In this document: piece after piece, positions 53,371 to 64,000 of the stretch
How the letters are laid out: every line of letters starts with the position of its first letter
Position numbering within the stretch: position 1 is the stretch's first letter
From: Helichrysum umbraculigerum
Taxonomy: Eukaryota > Streptophyta > Magnoliopsida > Asterales > Asteraceae
DNA length: 64,000 bases
NCBI GenBank assembly: GCA_949592205.1
Contig: CATIUR010000005.1
Span: 110,869,777-110,933,776, forward strand
Reading direction: 5' to 3'
Made by a program: the position numbers and the translations under genes
The notes under the pieces: model-generated
What the model was told of the DNA's origin: nothing
Databases searched by the model: none
What the model saw: only the letters and a program-made list of their open reading frames with translations

Positions 53371-56145
53371 ATGACCCGGTCAACTGTTCCAGACCCGACC
53401 GACCCTTTTGAAGAACCCGCACGCATATTTCACCAAAGAAGACGCGCTTCTTCCGCACCACCAAACTCACCGTTAATCAACACCTTTCTTAGCGACGACT
53501 TCGAGGTTTTTACCAATAACCTTTTTACTCCGCGAACTAGAAACTACCGTTCGTATGTAGAAAGCGATTTCGGAGAGTGCCTACGATTCCTTTTTGACGA
53601 TCGACCAGATAGCACAATGGCAGAAGATATCGCCAACATAACTCTCGAGGAGTATTCGAGTCGGATGCGTAATGACCGTGGCACTGGAGTGGTAAGGCCG
53701 GCAATTGCGCAAGATGTGGAGTTTGAAATCAAAGGACAGTTCCTCAAGGAGCTTAGGGAGAATCCGTTCTGTGGAGAAGAAAGGGAAGATGCTAACGATC
53801 ATGTGGAGAGAATCGTGGAGATAGCCGATATGTTCAACGTTCCTAACATCACACGCGATCAAGTCATGCTCAGAGTTTTCCCTATCACACTCAAGGGAGC
53901 TGCTAAAAGATGGATTCAAAACGAGCCAGCTGGGTCCATCACCACATGGGAAGACCTTCGCACGAAGTTTCTTAAGATGTATTGTCCTCCTTCCAAAACT
54001 TCAAAGATGATTGAAGAGATCAGAAATTTCAAGCAAGAAATGGATGAGTCACTACACCAAGCTTGGGAGAGATATAAGGACCTGATGCATAAGTGCCCGC
54101 AGCACGACCTGAACAATCAGCAAATTGTGAGTATTTTCTATAAAGGAGTGGATCGTGCCACGAGACAGCAACTGGATGCCTAAGGGCCTATTCCCAAGAA
54201 GATTCCTCGTGATGCTTTAACTGCCATTCGTGACCAAGCGAAACACTCTCAGTTATGGGATGATGGTAACTCTAGACGGAAGAGGTCTGTGAATGATGAA
54301 GATGGGTTTGCAGCCATCACCGCTAAGCTGGACAACATGGGCAGAGATATTAAAAAGGTTACTGAGATTGTTCATGCTATCCAAGTGGGATGCGACAACT
54401 GTGGAGGAAGCCATTTAGTGAAGGATTGCCCCGAGATAAAAACGGGAGAAGCAACTGAGGAAGTTAAGTATGGGGAAGCTCAAGCACCATACCGTCAGGG
54501 CGGTGGAAATTTCTTCAGGAGACCATACCAAGACGGAGGGCGTCAGTTTAGCCAAACTCAACCAGGTTTTTACACCAAGGATCAGCAAGCTGCACCATCA
54601 ACAGATAAACAAACCAACTTAGAAGAAATGATGGGAAAGTTTCTTGTCTCAAATGAGAAATTCATTACCGGTTCTAGACAAAGGATGGATGCCACTGATG
54701 CAGCATTGAGAAACCAAGGGGCTGCAATCAAGCAGATTGAAGGGAATATTTCCAACATTGCTAAAGTTCTTCAAGAGAGATTTCATGGAACTCTTCCTGG
54801 ATACACGGAAACCAACCCACGTGATCAAGCTAAGGCTGTGATCACCAGAAGTGGACGAATTCCTGAGGATTCAGGTGTCAAGAAGAAAACTGTTTCCCAA
54901 CCCTTACCTGAGAAAGAAAAGGAAGTAGAAGTTGTTGAAAGTCCTAAGATGGACACTGAGGCTGACCAAATTGCAAGAGATAAGCAATATGCTAAAGATC
55001 ATGCACCGCCGCCACCTTATCCAGCAGCTTTGAGAAGAGGGAAGGATGATGCTCAATACCACCAGTTTCTAGAAAATCTGAAGCAACTGCACATTAACAT
55101 CACATTCGTGGAGGCGATTGCCCAAATGCCCAAGTATGCAAAGTATTTGAAGGAACTTTTAACCAACAAGAGCAAGCTGATGGAGGCAACTACGGTAACA
55201 ATGAACGAGAGATGCTTAGCAGTTATGCAAAATAAACTTCCGCCAAAGGTGAAAGACCTTGGGAGTATTACTCTTCCTTGTCTGATTGGAAGTTTAGACC
55301 TTACTCATGCATTGGCTGACTTGGGGGCAAGCATATCAATAATGCCTTATACAATGTATGCTAGACTCAAGTTAGGAGAACCAAAGTCAATCAGAATGTG
55401 CATTGAGTTAGCGGATCGTTCAGTCCAGTACCCTAAGGGAATGATCGAGAATGTGTTGGTTAAGGTGGATAGGTTTGTTTTCCCTTGCGATTTCGTGATT
55501 CTGGACATGGTAGAGGATTAAAAGGTACCTATCATCTTGGGAAGACCTTTTCTAGCCACTGCGAGGGCATTGATTGATGTTCGTGATAGAAAGATCACTT
55601 TAAGGGTAGGAGATGATGAAGTAGTATTTGATGTCAACAAGTCAATGCAATACCCTGCTGCAGTTGATGAGACTTGTTACTTTGTGAGTGCTAGAGAAAT
55701 GACTGATGACGAGGAATTCCTTCAAAGTCTCATGGAAGATGAAGACCTTGATCCCATGATTCTTGAAGGATGGACGGGAAGCATAGAAGCAATTCGAGAT
55801 ATTGAAGAATTCGATAAGTTGCTTGAGGAGCTAGAATTCACAAGTGATGAGGAGTTAGAGAGTGATGAAAATCAGCCGATAGAGAGTGAAGAATTGATTG
55901 AGATTGATGGTATTTTAGTCAAGAAAGAGACTCGCATCACTATGCATGGGATTCCTTGTTCTAGAGAGGAGGTGTTGGCAGTTAAATATTCCTTTGAAGA
56001 ACCACCAAAGTTAGAACTAAAGGATCTACCAACCCATTTGGAATATGCCTACTTGCAAGGAGAGGCAGACCTACCGGTTATCATTTCATCTCAGCTATCT
56101 GCAACAGAGAAAGAAAGCCTGCTGAAAGTTCTGTAGGAACATAAG
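53371..56145 (+). pseudogene. Element K gag-protease (Athila type) with three stops, cut by F
   Basis: It starts MTRSTVPDPTDPFEEPARIF (the frame is open a little upstream, but this is the first ATG). The Gag core reads FEIKGQFLKELRENPFCG, DHVERIVEIADMF, LKGAAKRWIQNEPAGSITTW, LRTKFLKMYCPPSKT and FYKGVDRATRQQLDA. Stops are TAA at 54181-54183, TAA at 55519-55521 and TAG at 56134-56136, all in one frame with no frameshift over 2.7 kb. One zinc knuckle is seen (CDNCGGSHLVKDCPE). The protease region has LADLGASISIMPY and LGRPFLATARALIDV. The reading ends at EHK, where element F is inserted (preceding bases ATAAG). RT, RNase H and integrase are not in the window. Confidence 0.88.
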
Positions 56146-58613
56146 TGTGACACTCGTCAAATTAGGACTAGTAATTAGTGCCTAATCAAGTTTTAAAACA
56201 TGTAATTAGTTCTGTGTTAGGCTAATTTGTGTATCAAGTAATATATATTGATGAATATATACAAGTATTATGCGATTTGATTTAAATCGTACAAGTTTCA
56301 AATCGAATGTAATTCGGTTAAATTAAATACGGACGTTGGTGAACAATTTCATTAACTAATATAGTGTTATTTAACAACACTATTATATCCAAAAATATTA
56401 TTTTGATAATCTTTCGCATTCGTATTAAATCGTACAAATAACATACACGCAATTAAAATATTAAACGCGCAAATGTTAAGTATTCGGTAAAATACTTCAA
56501 CAAAATTACTGGGTAATTATTCGTATTTTAAAACATATATTTAAACGTATAAAATAATCGTTTAACGTTTAAACGATCGGGAAAACGAATACCGCACGGG
56601 ACACGGAGACGTGGACTGAAATGGTGGGACTCCCACCAAAATCACCTCCATCTTTCCTTTTTCTTTCATTTCTCATTTCTATTCTCTCTCCTTTTTCTCC
56701 AAAAAGCAAAACACCACACCACCTCCACAAATCATCAAAATAAACACACTAAACGACCTCGGATTCTCAAGACTCTTTGGAGATAAACAACCACCACGCA
56801 ACGATCTACCTTTCCATCTTTTCGGATTTTCAATCCGATCCTTTGTAAGTTTTCCGACAAAAGTCGAAACCTCTCGTTTTCACTCATTTTTACATATTTA
56901 TTGTTTATATACGTTCAAAATGTCCAAATATGGGTTGGGTAAAAGTTTTGTACCGAACGGTGGCCGGAAAACCCGTTTTCGACACATTTTCCGGCCATCA
57001 GACCGTAACGTCACTTTTGGACCCAGATTTAGGCGACGTCATCTTCAACGTCGCAAAACCCCTCGTGACGTCGCATGGTGCGACGTCAGTCACAAAGTCG
57101 CATTAAATTGCGACGTCGCATATAGCGACATCAGCCTTAACGTCGCTAATACCTCACAACGTCGCACATAGCGACGCAGACCTTAACGTCGCAAACAGAA
57201 TCCACGTCGCATTAGGGACGCACACCCTACGTCGCATTGAATTGCGAAGGTCGCATAATGGGACGTACAAGCCCACGTCGCACCTTACGTCGCATGCTAC
57301 GTCGCATGCTACGTCGCACAAACCAGTAAACACAGATTTTCACTAATTGTCGAGACACTAAATTTTATCACTTGATTTCACCCAATTTCAAGTCCAGATG
57401 CGTTTTTCACCAAAGCAATATAGAAGAAATAAAAATTTTCCAAGCTGACTTGGCAGCTCGACCCCAACAAGGGGCTGCCGCCCCTTGGACCCCGCTACCA
57501 AGGGCGCTGCCCCCGGCCCCTCGTCACTTAGAGTTTGTAACGGCTTCTAAAACACAATCAAAACACATTTTTCAAGTAAAACACCACGAAATCAAAATAA
57601 TAATAGTTGAGATTATTATTACAAATCCATCACCAACGGGCCGTACATATTTTCAAACATTCGAATCAATCAACCAAATGTAATTTGGACATTCTAGTTG
57701 GACAGACAACTACAAGGTAGTCTTGATAGATACCTACTCACATTTATAACCATCGCGTGTCGTGGACACCCTCAGGTTACAAGTCTTTGGATTTCATTAC
57801 TCGGCTAATCAATCAAAGTTTATTAAGTTAAACTCGCTAGACTCAGGTGAGTCTCATGGCCCCTCTTTTTAATGTTTTACTCAGGGGTGTGATATATTGC
57901 TCATTTTTAACATGTGAACGCAAGTACAAACATTTCATATACTACATGAGTTTTTCACAACTAATCATTTAAAGTCCTCCGTCAGCATAGTTGTTAATAT
58001 GTTGTAGCGTGAATATTAGTATATGGTACCATATAGGATTGACCCTCCTCGTCTGGGTTAGCAAGCACTAACCGGGTAAACGGACGTACTAATATTTGGG
58101 AAGACGAGTGTTGATTAAGCACTCGTGGAGGCAAAAACGCTCAGGCTGTGACCCTGACCCACGAGTTAAGCTGAACTATGTGCTCATGGCTGTATACATA
58201 TACATTATAAATTGCTGGTTGCAGTTCAATTACTTAAATCTTGCGGTTCATACGATATTATCTGATTTCAAACCTGTGAGCTCACCAGCTTTTAGCTGAC
58301 CCATTTAGCATGTATCGCAGGTACCCAGCAGTAGATTGGACTGCCTCAGGAATTCTATAGTTCGAGTCAGCATGCAGACATTAGAGATTTTCTTGCATTA
58401 GTATATTTTGTATAAGTACTTATGTACTGAAATCTCTCATTTTATCGAACACGAGCTATGTACAGCTTCAAATGTTGTAAACATTTCTTATATTAATATA
58501 TTTTGCTAAAACGTCGCATATAGAGTCGTTTACTATACATCTTTGTGCTTTGATTATTGATTAGTAACACCCAAAGTATGCTTCCGCTAAACAGTAAATT
58601 TGGGGGTGTTACA
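56146..58613 (+). mobile_element. Element F 5' LTR (2468 bp)
   Basis: It begins TGTGACACTCG and ends GGGGTGTTACA. Landmarks: ACGGACGTTGGTGAAC (56329-56344), CT-rich tract (56645-56705), GTAAGTTTTCCGAC (56845), CGACGT/GTCGCA array (57007-57318), GC-rich hairpins (57461-57523), TCACCAACGGGCCGTAC (57630), CCAAAT/GTA/ATTTGG hairpin (57674-57688), CTCAG/GTGAGT (57842-57852), CGCAG/GTACCC (58316-58326). Confidence 0.92.
57007..57318 (+). repeat. Hairpin array of F, ACGTCGCA type
   Basis: Units AACGTCGCA, GCGACGTCA and TACGTCGCA in both orientations, a third sequence type beside CACAA and CACTT. It is close to the GCGACGTA type of J, although F and J are different families. Confidence 0.82.
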
Positions 58614-58616
58614 TAT

Positions 58617-58629
58617 TGGTATCAGAGAC
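58617..58629 (+). promoter_or_regulatory. Primer-binding site of element F
   Basis: TGGTATCAGAGAC, the initiator tRNA-Met type with one mismatch at the penultimate base. The 300 bases after it are leader with no ORF. Confidence 0.85.
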
Positions 58630-58924
58630 AGAGGTTATAGTGAACTAGGTTGCATTTAGTAGGCCTAGACTATGACCATTAGGCAGTATTTTCTTATTAG
58701 GCATGACTGGTTCAGGAATTACAGCATACGACTTTAATTTAACATAGCCTGATCAACTATGTACAATTAAGGAAAGATGATGTAAGGTCTGAAACAATTA
58801 TGTTGAACAGAAGTACACTAGTTGACTCTGACCTCGAGGGAACCGAGACTTAAACTTATCTGTGCTAGACACTCAATAGGCTATATTATATACGTATCAT
58901 ATGATTATAAGCCTCACTCCTACT

Positions 58925-58939
58925 AACGCTTTGTCTCAG
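58925..58939 (+). promoter_or_regulatory. 3' splice-site-like sequence before accessory ORF of F
   Basis: AACGCTTTGTCTCAG ends two bases before the ATG at 58942. The same sequence precedes the ORF of G at 29612. Confidence 0.5.
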
Positions 58940-58941
58940 AA

Positions 58942-59433
58942 ATGGCAAACGCACCGCCCAATTCATCGCGCTCTCAATCCGGGTCGCAGAACCCAAGGGT
59001 AGCAAGGAGGAACGCCAGGTTGCCTCAAGCTGGCCCGTACCCCACTCACTTCACCTTGCCGGCCTTAGCCGCTAGGGTGAACCAACACGAGCAGAGACTT
59101 CGCACCATGGATGTCGTGTTGCAGGAAACGAACGAAAACTGGAGACTTTCATCCCTCGAGCGCATCGAACAAGTCTCCGAGGATCACGAAACCACCATTA
59201 ACAATGTAGACGTTCTTTTCAACAAAATGGTGGAAATAAGCGTGGAAACCGCCCTTTTGAAACACAGACTAGAAGAGTGTGAGCAACGCTCACGGGAAAC
59301 GGATGAATATGCCCGTGGATTGGTACAGCGACTAGCATTGGCTGAAGACAATGCCCGACACGCCAGCAGACTTGCAATTACGGTGGATCGTCTCATTAAG
59401 ATGATGGACAAGATTAATCTGCGTCGCGACTAG
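58942..59433 (+). CDS. Element F accessory coiled-coil ORF (163 aa), intact
   Basis: It starts MANAPPNSSRSQSGSQNPRV. Residues 1-40 are polar and basic (RRNARLPQAGPYPTHF). From about 45 on there are heptad-like Leu, Ile and Val with many Glu, Arg and Gln (LAARVNQHEQRLRTMD, LERIEQVSEDHETTINNVDV, LLKHRLEECEQRSRETDEY, LVQRLALAEDNARHASRL, VDRLIKMMDKINLRRD). It resembles the ORF of G along its full length, while C shares mainly the ends. No cysteine cluster, signal peptide or membrane segment is seen. It sits 280 bp before gag in a different transcript position. No known family is recognised. A structural, RNA-binding or partner-binding role is only a guess. Confidence 0.75.
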   Translation: MANAPPNSSRSQSGSQNPRVARRNARLPQAGPYPTHFTLPALAARVNQHEQRLRTMDVVLQETNENWRLSSLERIEQVSEDHETTINNVDVLFNKMVEISVETALLKHRLEECEQRSRETDEYARGLVQRLALAEDNARHASRLAITVDRLIKMMDKINLRRD

Positions 59434-59689
59434 AGTAGTCTTTGTCTTGTAAACTATCTTGTAATCTAATGACTATCTAGCGCTACTCTATAAATTGGTC
59501 GGATGTAACAATTCCCAACACCTTTTGTAATACATCCGTGGGATGTAACCTTTGGACTCGTGTTATCTATCAAATATTCCTTGCTGTTTCTACTTATACT
59601 AATTGCCGTTTTTCATATTTATGTTATGTATTTCCGCCTTTATACATGTGCATCTGTGACCAATACAATTTTCTTACAAAAATCTCATG

Positions 59690-59712
59690 TATCTTCATTT
59701 CTTTTATTGAAG
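59690..59712 (+). promoter_or_regulatory. 3' splice-site-like sequence before gag of F
   Basis: TTCATTTCTTTTATTGAAG ends four bases before the gag ATG at 59717. G has the same at 30385. The region 59434-59689 upstream holds GGATGTAACAATTCCC and GGGATGTAACCTTTGG, conserved in G, and no ORF. Confidence 0.45.
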
Positions 59713-59716
59713 AATC

Positions 59717-62700
59717 ATGCCGCCAAAGACAAGACAATACACCAATGCTCAGCTTACATCACTCATCACTCAGGCTGTGACTGAAGCCTTAGCTCGGAAT
59801 ACTCCACAAAATTCTGGGAGAAACAGCGATACCGCTGAAACCACCGCTGCTAAGCCTTATTCCTACAAGGACTTCCAGAGCTGCAAACCCTCTAGCTTCA
59901 AGGGTACTGAGGGAGCCATCGGACTAATCAGATGGTTCGAAAAGATGGAGACCGTTTTCCGCGTCAGCAAATGCGCGGAGAACGACAAGGTTAACTTCGC
60001 CGCCTGCTCCCTCGAAGATGATGCCCACTCTTGGCGGAACTCATATTCCCAATCAGTGGGTGCTGACACTGCCTACCAACTCTCTTGGGAGGACTTAAAA
60101 GCAAAACTCACCGCCAAGTACTGTTCGATCGACAAACTCCAAAAGCTGGACGAGGAGTTCTGGAACCTAAAGGTTCAGGGTGGTGATATCGATGGTTATA
60201 CCACCAGGTTCCAGCAGCTCGCTGCCCTCCGCCCAGCTATGGTGAGCACGGAACCCGATAAAATCAGGAAATACATCCTTGGCCTTCCAGAACTCGTCAG
60301 GGGGAACGTTGCCTCCTCAAACCAAACCACTATTGACGGTGCCATTCGATTAGCCCACGATCTCATGGCCATGAGCGAGAACTCAGAACCACCCTCTTCA
60401 TCCTTTCACAACAACAAACGAAAGTGGTCCGACCACCACAACAACCACCCTAATCACCAAAACAAGAAACCCGACACCATCAAAGCCTACAACACCACCA
60501 CCGAAACCAAGCGGGGCTACACTGGGAGCAAACCCTATTGTTCCAAGTGCAACCGCCACCATGAAGGTTCCTGTGGTCCCTTTTGCAACAATTGCAAGAG
60601 GTATGGCCACCTCACCAAAGATTGCCGATCACCTGCCAACAACAATTCCAGCAACAACACTAGGCCACCCAAGGTTTGTTTTGAATGTGGGAACCCCGGG
60701 CACTTCAGGGACACATGCCCAAAACTGAAGAACCAGGGCAACAACAACAACAACAACAACCGCAATAGCAACAACAACAACACCCGAAGTAGAGCCTTCG
60801 TAATCAACTCAGGGGATGCCCGTCAAGACCCGAATGTGGTCTCGGGTATGTTCCTCCTCAACAACTTAACTGCTTCTGTTCTATTTGATACTGGTGCTGA
60901 TAGAAGCTTTATCTCTGATGAGTTTTGCCCACTACTTGACATCACTCCTGTTGCTTTAGATGTTAAGTACAATGTAGAGCTAGCAAATGGGAAACTTATA
61001 GAAACCAATAGTGTGATACCTAATTGCACTTTAAACCTAGCTGATGAAACCTTTTCCATCGATCTCGTGCCCGTTGAAATTGGAAGCTTCGACGTCATCA
61101 TTGGAATGGACTGGTTGTCCAAACACCGAGCCGAAATCGTCTGCTATGATAAGATTGTCCGTATCCCTCTCGCCGTCGATAGAACCTTGATCATACAGGG
61201 GGAGACCGGTGGGTCGAGACTAAATATCATCTCTTGTTTAAAAACCCAAAAGTTTCTGAGAAAAGGTTATCCTGCAATCCTCGCACACATCACGGAGAAA
61301 CGACTTAAGGATGTGCCAATCGTTAGGGATTTTCCCGAAGTCTTTCCGGAAGAACTACCTGGTCTACCTCCACCTAGACAGGTTGAGTTCTCAATCGATC
61401 TTGTGCCGGGTGCTGCACTAGTGGCCCGAGCACCATACCGCCTAGCCCCATCGGAACTTCAGGAGCTGTCCACTCAGTTACAGGAACTTCTGGATAGAGG
61501 ATTCATCAGACCGAGTTCTTCGCCTTGGGGAGCTACGGTCTTATTTGTTAAAAAGAAGAACGGTTCATTTAGAATGTGTATCGATTACCGAGAATTGAAC
61601 AAATTGACCGTCAAGAACCGTTATCCACTTCCTAGAATTGATGACCTGTTTGACCAACTACAAGGGTCGAGTTTTTATTCAAAGATCCATCTGCGGTCAG
61701 GTTATCATCAATTACGGGTACGTGACACCGATATTCCAAAAACCGCTTTTAGAACTCGATACGGGCACTACGAATTCCAAGTGATGCCATTTGGTCTAAC
61801 CAACGCACCGGCTGTATTCATGGACCTTATGAATCGGGTGTGCAAACCTTACCTCGACATGTTTGTCATTGTTTTTATCGATGACATCCTCATCTATTCG
61901 CGCAACGAGCAAGAACACGCGCAACATCTCAAAACTATTCTAGAACTACTTAGACACGAGGAGCTTTACGCCAAATTCTCTAAAAGTGAGTTCTGGATAC
62001 AAACCGTTCAATTTCTTGGATACGTTATCGATAGTCAGGGAATTCATGTAGATCCTTCAAAAATCGAGGCTATCGAAAATTGGCAACCGCCGACAACTCC
62101 AACCGAAGTACGACAGTTTTTAGGACTGGCCGGCTACTATCGACGATTCATCAAGAATTTCTCAAAAATAGCGTTGCCACTCACGACACTAACTCAGAAA
62201 GACAAAAAGTTCGACTGGACTGAAAAACAAGAGTCGGCATTCCAACTTCTGAAACAAAAGCTTTGCAGTGCTCCTATTCTATCATTACCCGAAGGCACCG
62301 ATGACTTCGTGGTATACTGTGATGCTTCTCATCAAGGTCTCAGTTGCGTTCTGATGCAACGAGACAAAGTCATAGCTTACGCTTCACGACAACTCAAGAT
62401 TCGCGAAAAGAATTACACCACTCATGACCTCGAGCTAGGAGCTGTCGTTTTGGCTCTCAAAATCTGGAGACATTACCTCTACGGCACTAGGTGCACAATT
62501 TTTACCGATCATAAAAGTCTCCAGCACATATTCGATCAGAAGGATCTCAACATGAGGCAACGTCGATGGGTCGAGTTGCTTACCGATTACAACTGCGAAA
62601 TCAAATATCATCCGGGCAAAGCAAATGTTGTTGCCGATGCCCTCAGTCGAAAAGAACGAACGAAACCACTTCAAGTCCGAGCCCTCAGTATGACCATTCA

Positions 62701-62762
62701 CAACGATCTAAACATTCAGATCCTCACTGCTCAACTCGAAGCCCTGAATATCGAAAACATTA
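59717..62762 (+). pseudogene. Element F gag-pol, first frame: Gag, protease, RT, RNase H
   Basis: It starts MPPKTRQYTNAQLTSLITQA. The Gag core is near residues 55-230 (GTEGAIGLIRWFEKMETVF, YTTRFQQLAALRPAMV). Zinc knuckles are at CSKCNRHHEG (about 274), CNNCKRYGHLTKDC and CFECGNPGHFRDTC, with an Asn-rich spacer. The protease motif LFDTGADRSF is near 388. RT has LFVKKKNGSFRMC and FIDDILIYS, but SKIHLRSGYH near 653 has His where relatives have the catalytic Asp. RNase H has YCDASHQGLS (G to S) and TDHKSLQ. A one-base deletion near 62765 (AACATTAAAACGAAG) moves the integrase into another frame; the first frame runs on to 62875 without meaning. Gag may still be functional. Confidence 0.9.
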
Positions 62763-62763
62763 A

Positions 62764-64000
62764 AACGAAGCCTTGCGGGGCATGGATAAACAATTCAAAA
62801 TCAAACCTAATGGCGTTAGTTATTTCTCTAATCGAATCTGGTTGCCTAGTTTTGGGAACCTACGAGACTTGGTGATGAATGAAGCTCACAAGTCCGGATA
62901 TTCTATCCATCCGGGATCCGACAAAATGTATCACGGCATCAAGGATTTTTATTGGTGGCCGAACATGAAAGCTGAAATCGCCACCTATGTTAGCAAGTGC
63001 CTTACTTGCTCAAAAGTCAAAGTTGAATATCAGAAGCCTTCTGGCTTACTCCAACAACCCGAGATTCCCGAATGGAAATGGGAACAAATCGCAATGGATT
63101 TCATAACCAAACTACCCAAGTCATCGAGCGGTTGCGATACCATTTGGGTGATCGTTGATCGTCTCACAAAGTCTGCTCATTTCCTTGCGATCAAAGAAAC
63201 CGATAAAATGGAACGCCTCGCACAAATCTACATCAAAGAAATTGTTTCCCGACACGGTGTTCCAACCTCGATTATCTCCGATAGAGATGCCCACTTCACC
63301 TCTCACTTTTGGCAATCACTTCAGAAATCAATGGGTACCCGTCTCGATATGAGTACCGCATACCATCCCCAAACCGACGGCCAAAGTGAACGAACTATTC
63401 AAACACTGGAAGACATGCTACGAGCCTGCGTAGTTGACTTCGGTGTAAACTGGGAACGATACCTACCATTGTGCGAGTTCTCGTACAACAACAGCTATCA
63501 TACCAGCATCAAGGCTGCACCTTTCGAGGCACTTTACGGTCGTAAGTGCCGATCACCTATATGTTGGACCGAAGTTGGGGATAGCCAACTCAAGGGTCCG
63601 GAAATCATTCACGAAACAACCGAGAAAATCTTCGAGATTCAAAACAAGCTCAAAACCGCACGTGATTGTCAGAAGAGTTATGCTGACGTGAGACGCAAAC
63701 CACTCGAGTTCCAAGTTGGGGATCGAGTACTCCTGAAAGTATCGCCTTGGAAAGGCGTAATCCGATTTGGTAAACGCGGGAAGTTAAATTCCAGGTACAT
63801 CGGGCCTTTTGAGATCCTCAAAAGGATTGGCCTCGTGGCATATCGGTTGCAGCTGCCATCCGAACTCAGCAGTGTGCACCCCACCTTTCACATTTCTAAC
63901 CTAATGAAATGCCTGTCTGATGAGACATTTATCATTCCACTCGATGAAATTCGAGTTGACGACAAGCTTCACTTTGTTGAAGAACCCGCCGAAATCATGG
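62764..64000 (+). pseudogene. Element F pol, second frame: integrase and start of chromodomain, open to window end
   Basis: In the frame of 62764 the reading is NEALRGMDKQFKIKPNG, then the integrase zinc region (EAHKSGYSIHPGSDKM, CLTCSKVK) and core (MDFITKLPKS, ISDRDAHFTS, YHPQTDGQSERTIQ) with D, D and E present. It continues through FQVGDRVLLKVSPWKG and YIGPFEILKRIG to VEEPAEIM at the edge, where the chromodomain begins. No stop is met up to 64000. It has no start of its own and would need the upstream frame. Confidence 0.88.

Larger units (their letters stand above)
44572..56145 (+). mobile_element. Element K: Athila-type Ty3/gypsy element, split by J and cut by F
   Basis: The LTR begins TGATGAACGCC (44572) and ends ACAGCATCA (53178), giving inverted ends TGATG and CATCA. 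Without J it is about 1.5 kb. It is followed by an Asp-tRNA-type primer site and an Athila-type gag-protease reading. Element F interrupts pol at 56145. The remaining pol and 3' LTR must be outside the window. The gag-pro part has three stops, so K is inactive. Confidence 0.88.
56146..64000 (+). mobile_element. Element F: Tekay chromovirus inserted in K, runs off the window
   Basis: 5' LTR 56146-58613 (2468 bp), primer site, intact accessory ORF, one long gag-pol frame and a second frame for integrase up to the edge. The flank ATAAG (56141-56145) is the likely left target copy. The 3' LTR is outside. It is the best guide to element organisation here because gag through RNase H are in one frame, although RT has a catalytic change and integrase is out of frame. 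Confidence 0.9.

Overview
This window is eukaryotic, almost certainly from a flowering plant, and consists essentially of nested LTR retrotransposons. I see no host gene, no bacterial operon structure and no rRNA or tRNA gene. The pol genes are plant chromoviruses of the Tekay/Del type (Ty3/gypsy with a C-terminal chromodomain). An Athila-type Ty3/gypsy element and a gag-only Copia-like element are also present. The protein style, such as the Gag linker KRKWEGN and the Tekay and Athila Gag cores, makes me think of Asteraceae, but that is recollection of family style and was not tested.

Layout, with my own labels. D (1-1478) is the 3' part of a Tekay-like LTR inserted into the reverse transcriptase of A (1479-6386: pol remnant, then a complete 3' LTR). 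A sits in the left LTR of B, a minus-strand element (6387-25669) with an odd gag and almost no pol. The right LTR of B is split by C (13983-23755), a complete plus-strand Tekay element with TSD TTGGT. L (25670-26637) is a minus-strand Athila-like LTR end that is host to both B and G. G (26638-44571) is a Tekay element whose protease is split by H, a solo LTR (31569-39731, TSD CTACT). H is split by I (33514-39068, TSD CCACT), a gag-only Copia-like element. The 3' LTR of G is cut by K (44572-56145), an Athila element. The 5' LTR of K holds J (45799-52910, minus), a very young gag-only Tekay relative, and the pol of K is cut by F (56146 to the window end), another Tekay element.

Most coding regions are broken by stops, frameshifts or insertions. 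Open exceptions are the 1233-codon pol of C, the gag ORFs of J, I and B, and the accessory ORF of F.

The most interesting content is non-coding. The Tekay LTRs (1.9-2.6 kb) share a leader plan: a CT-rich tract, a GTAAGT donor-like site, an array of GC-rich hairpins, a YCAG/GTGAGT site, a second set of hairpins, then a YAG acceptor-like site. The hairpin sequences differ between families, and even between units of one array, while base pairing is kept. The clearest case is an array of eleven stem-loops in the LTRs of J. Several of these elements also carry a small coiled-coil ORF before gag. Both that ORF and gag start within about 10 nt of a good 3' splice-site-like sequence, which suggests alternative splicing. 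A covarying hairpin lies between the end of pol (or gag) and the polypurine tract.
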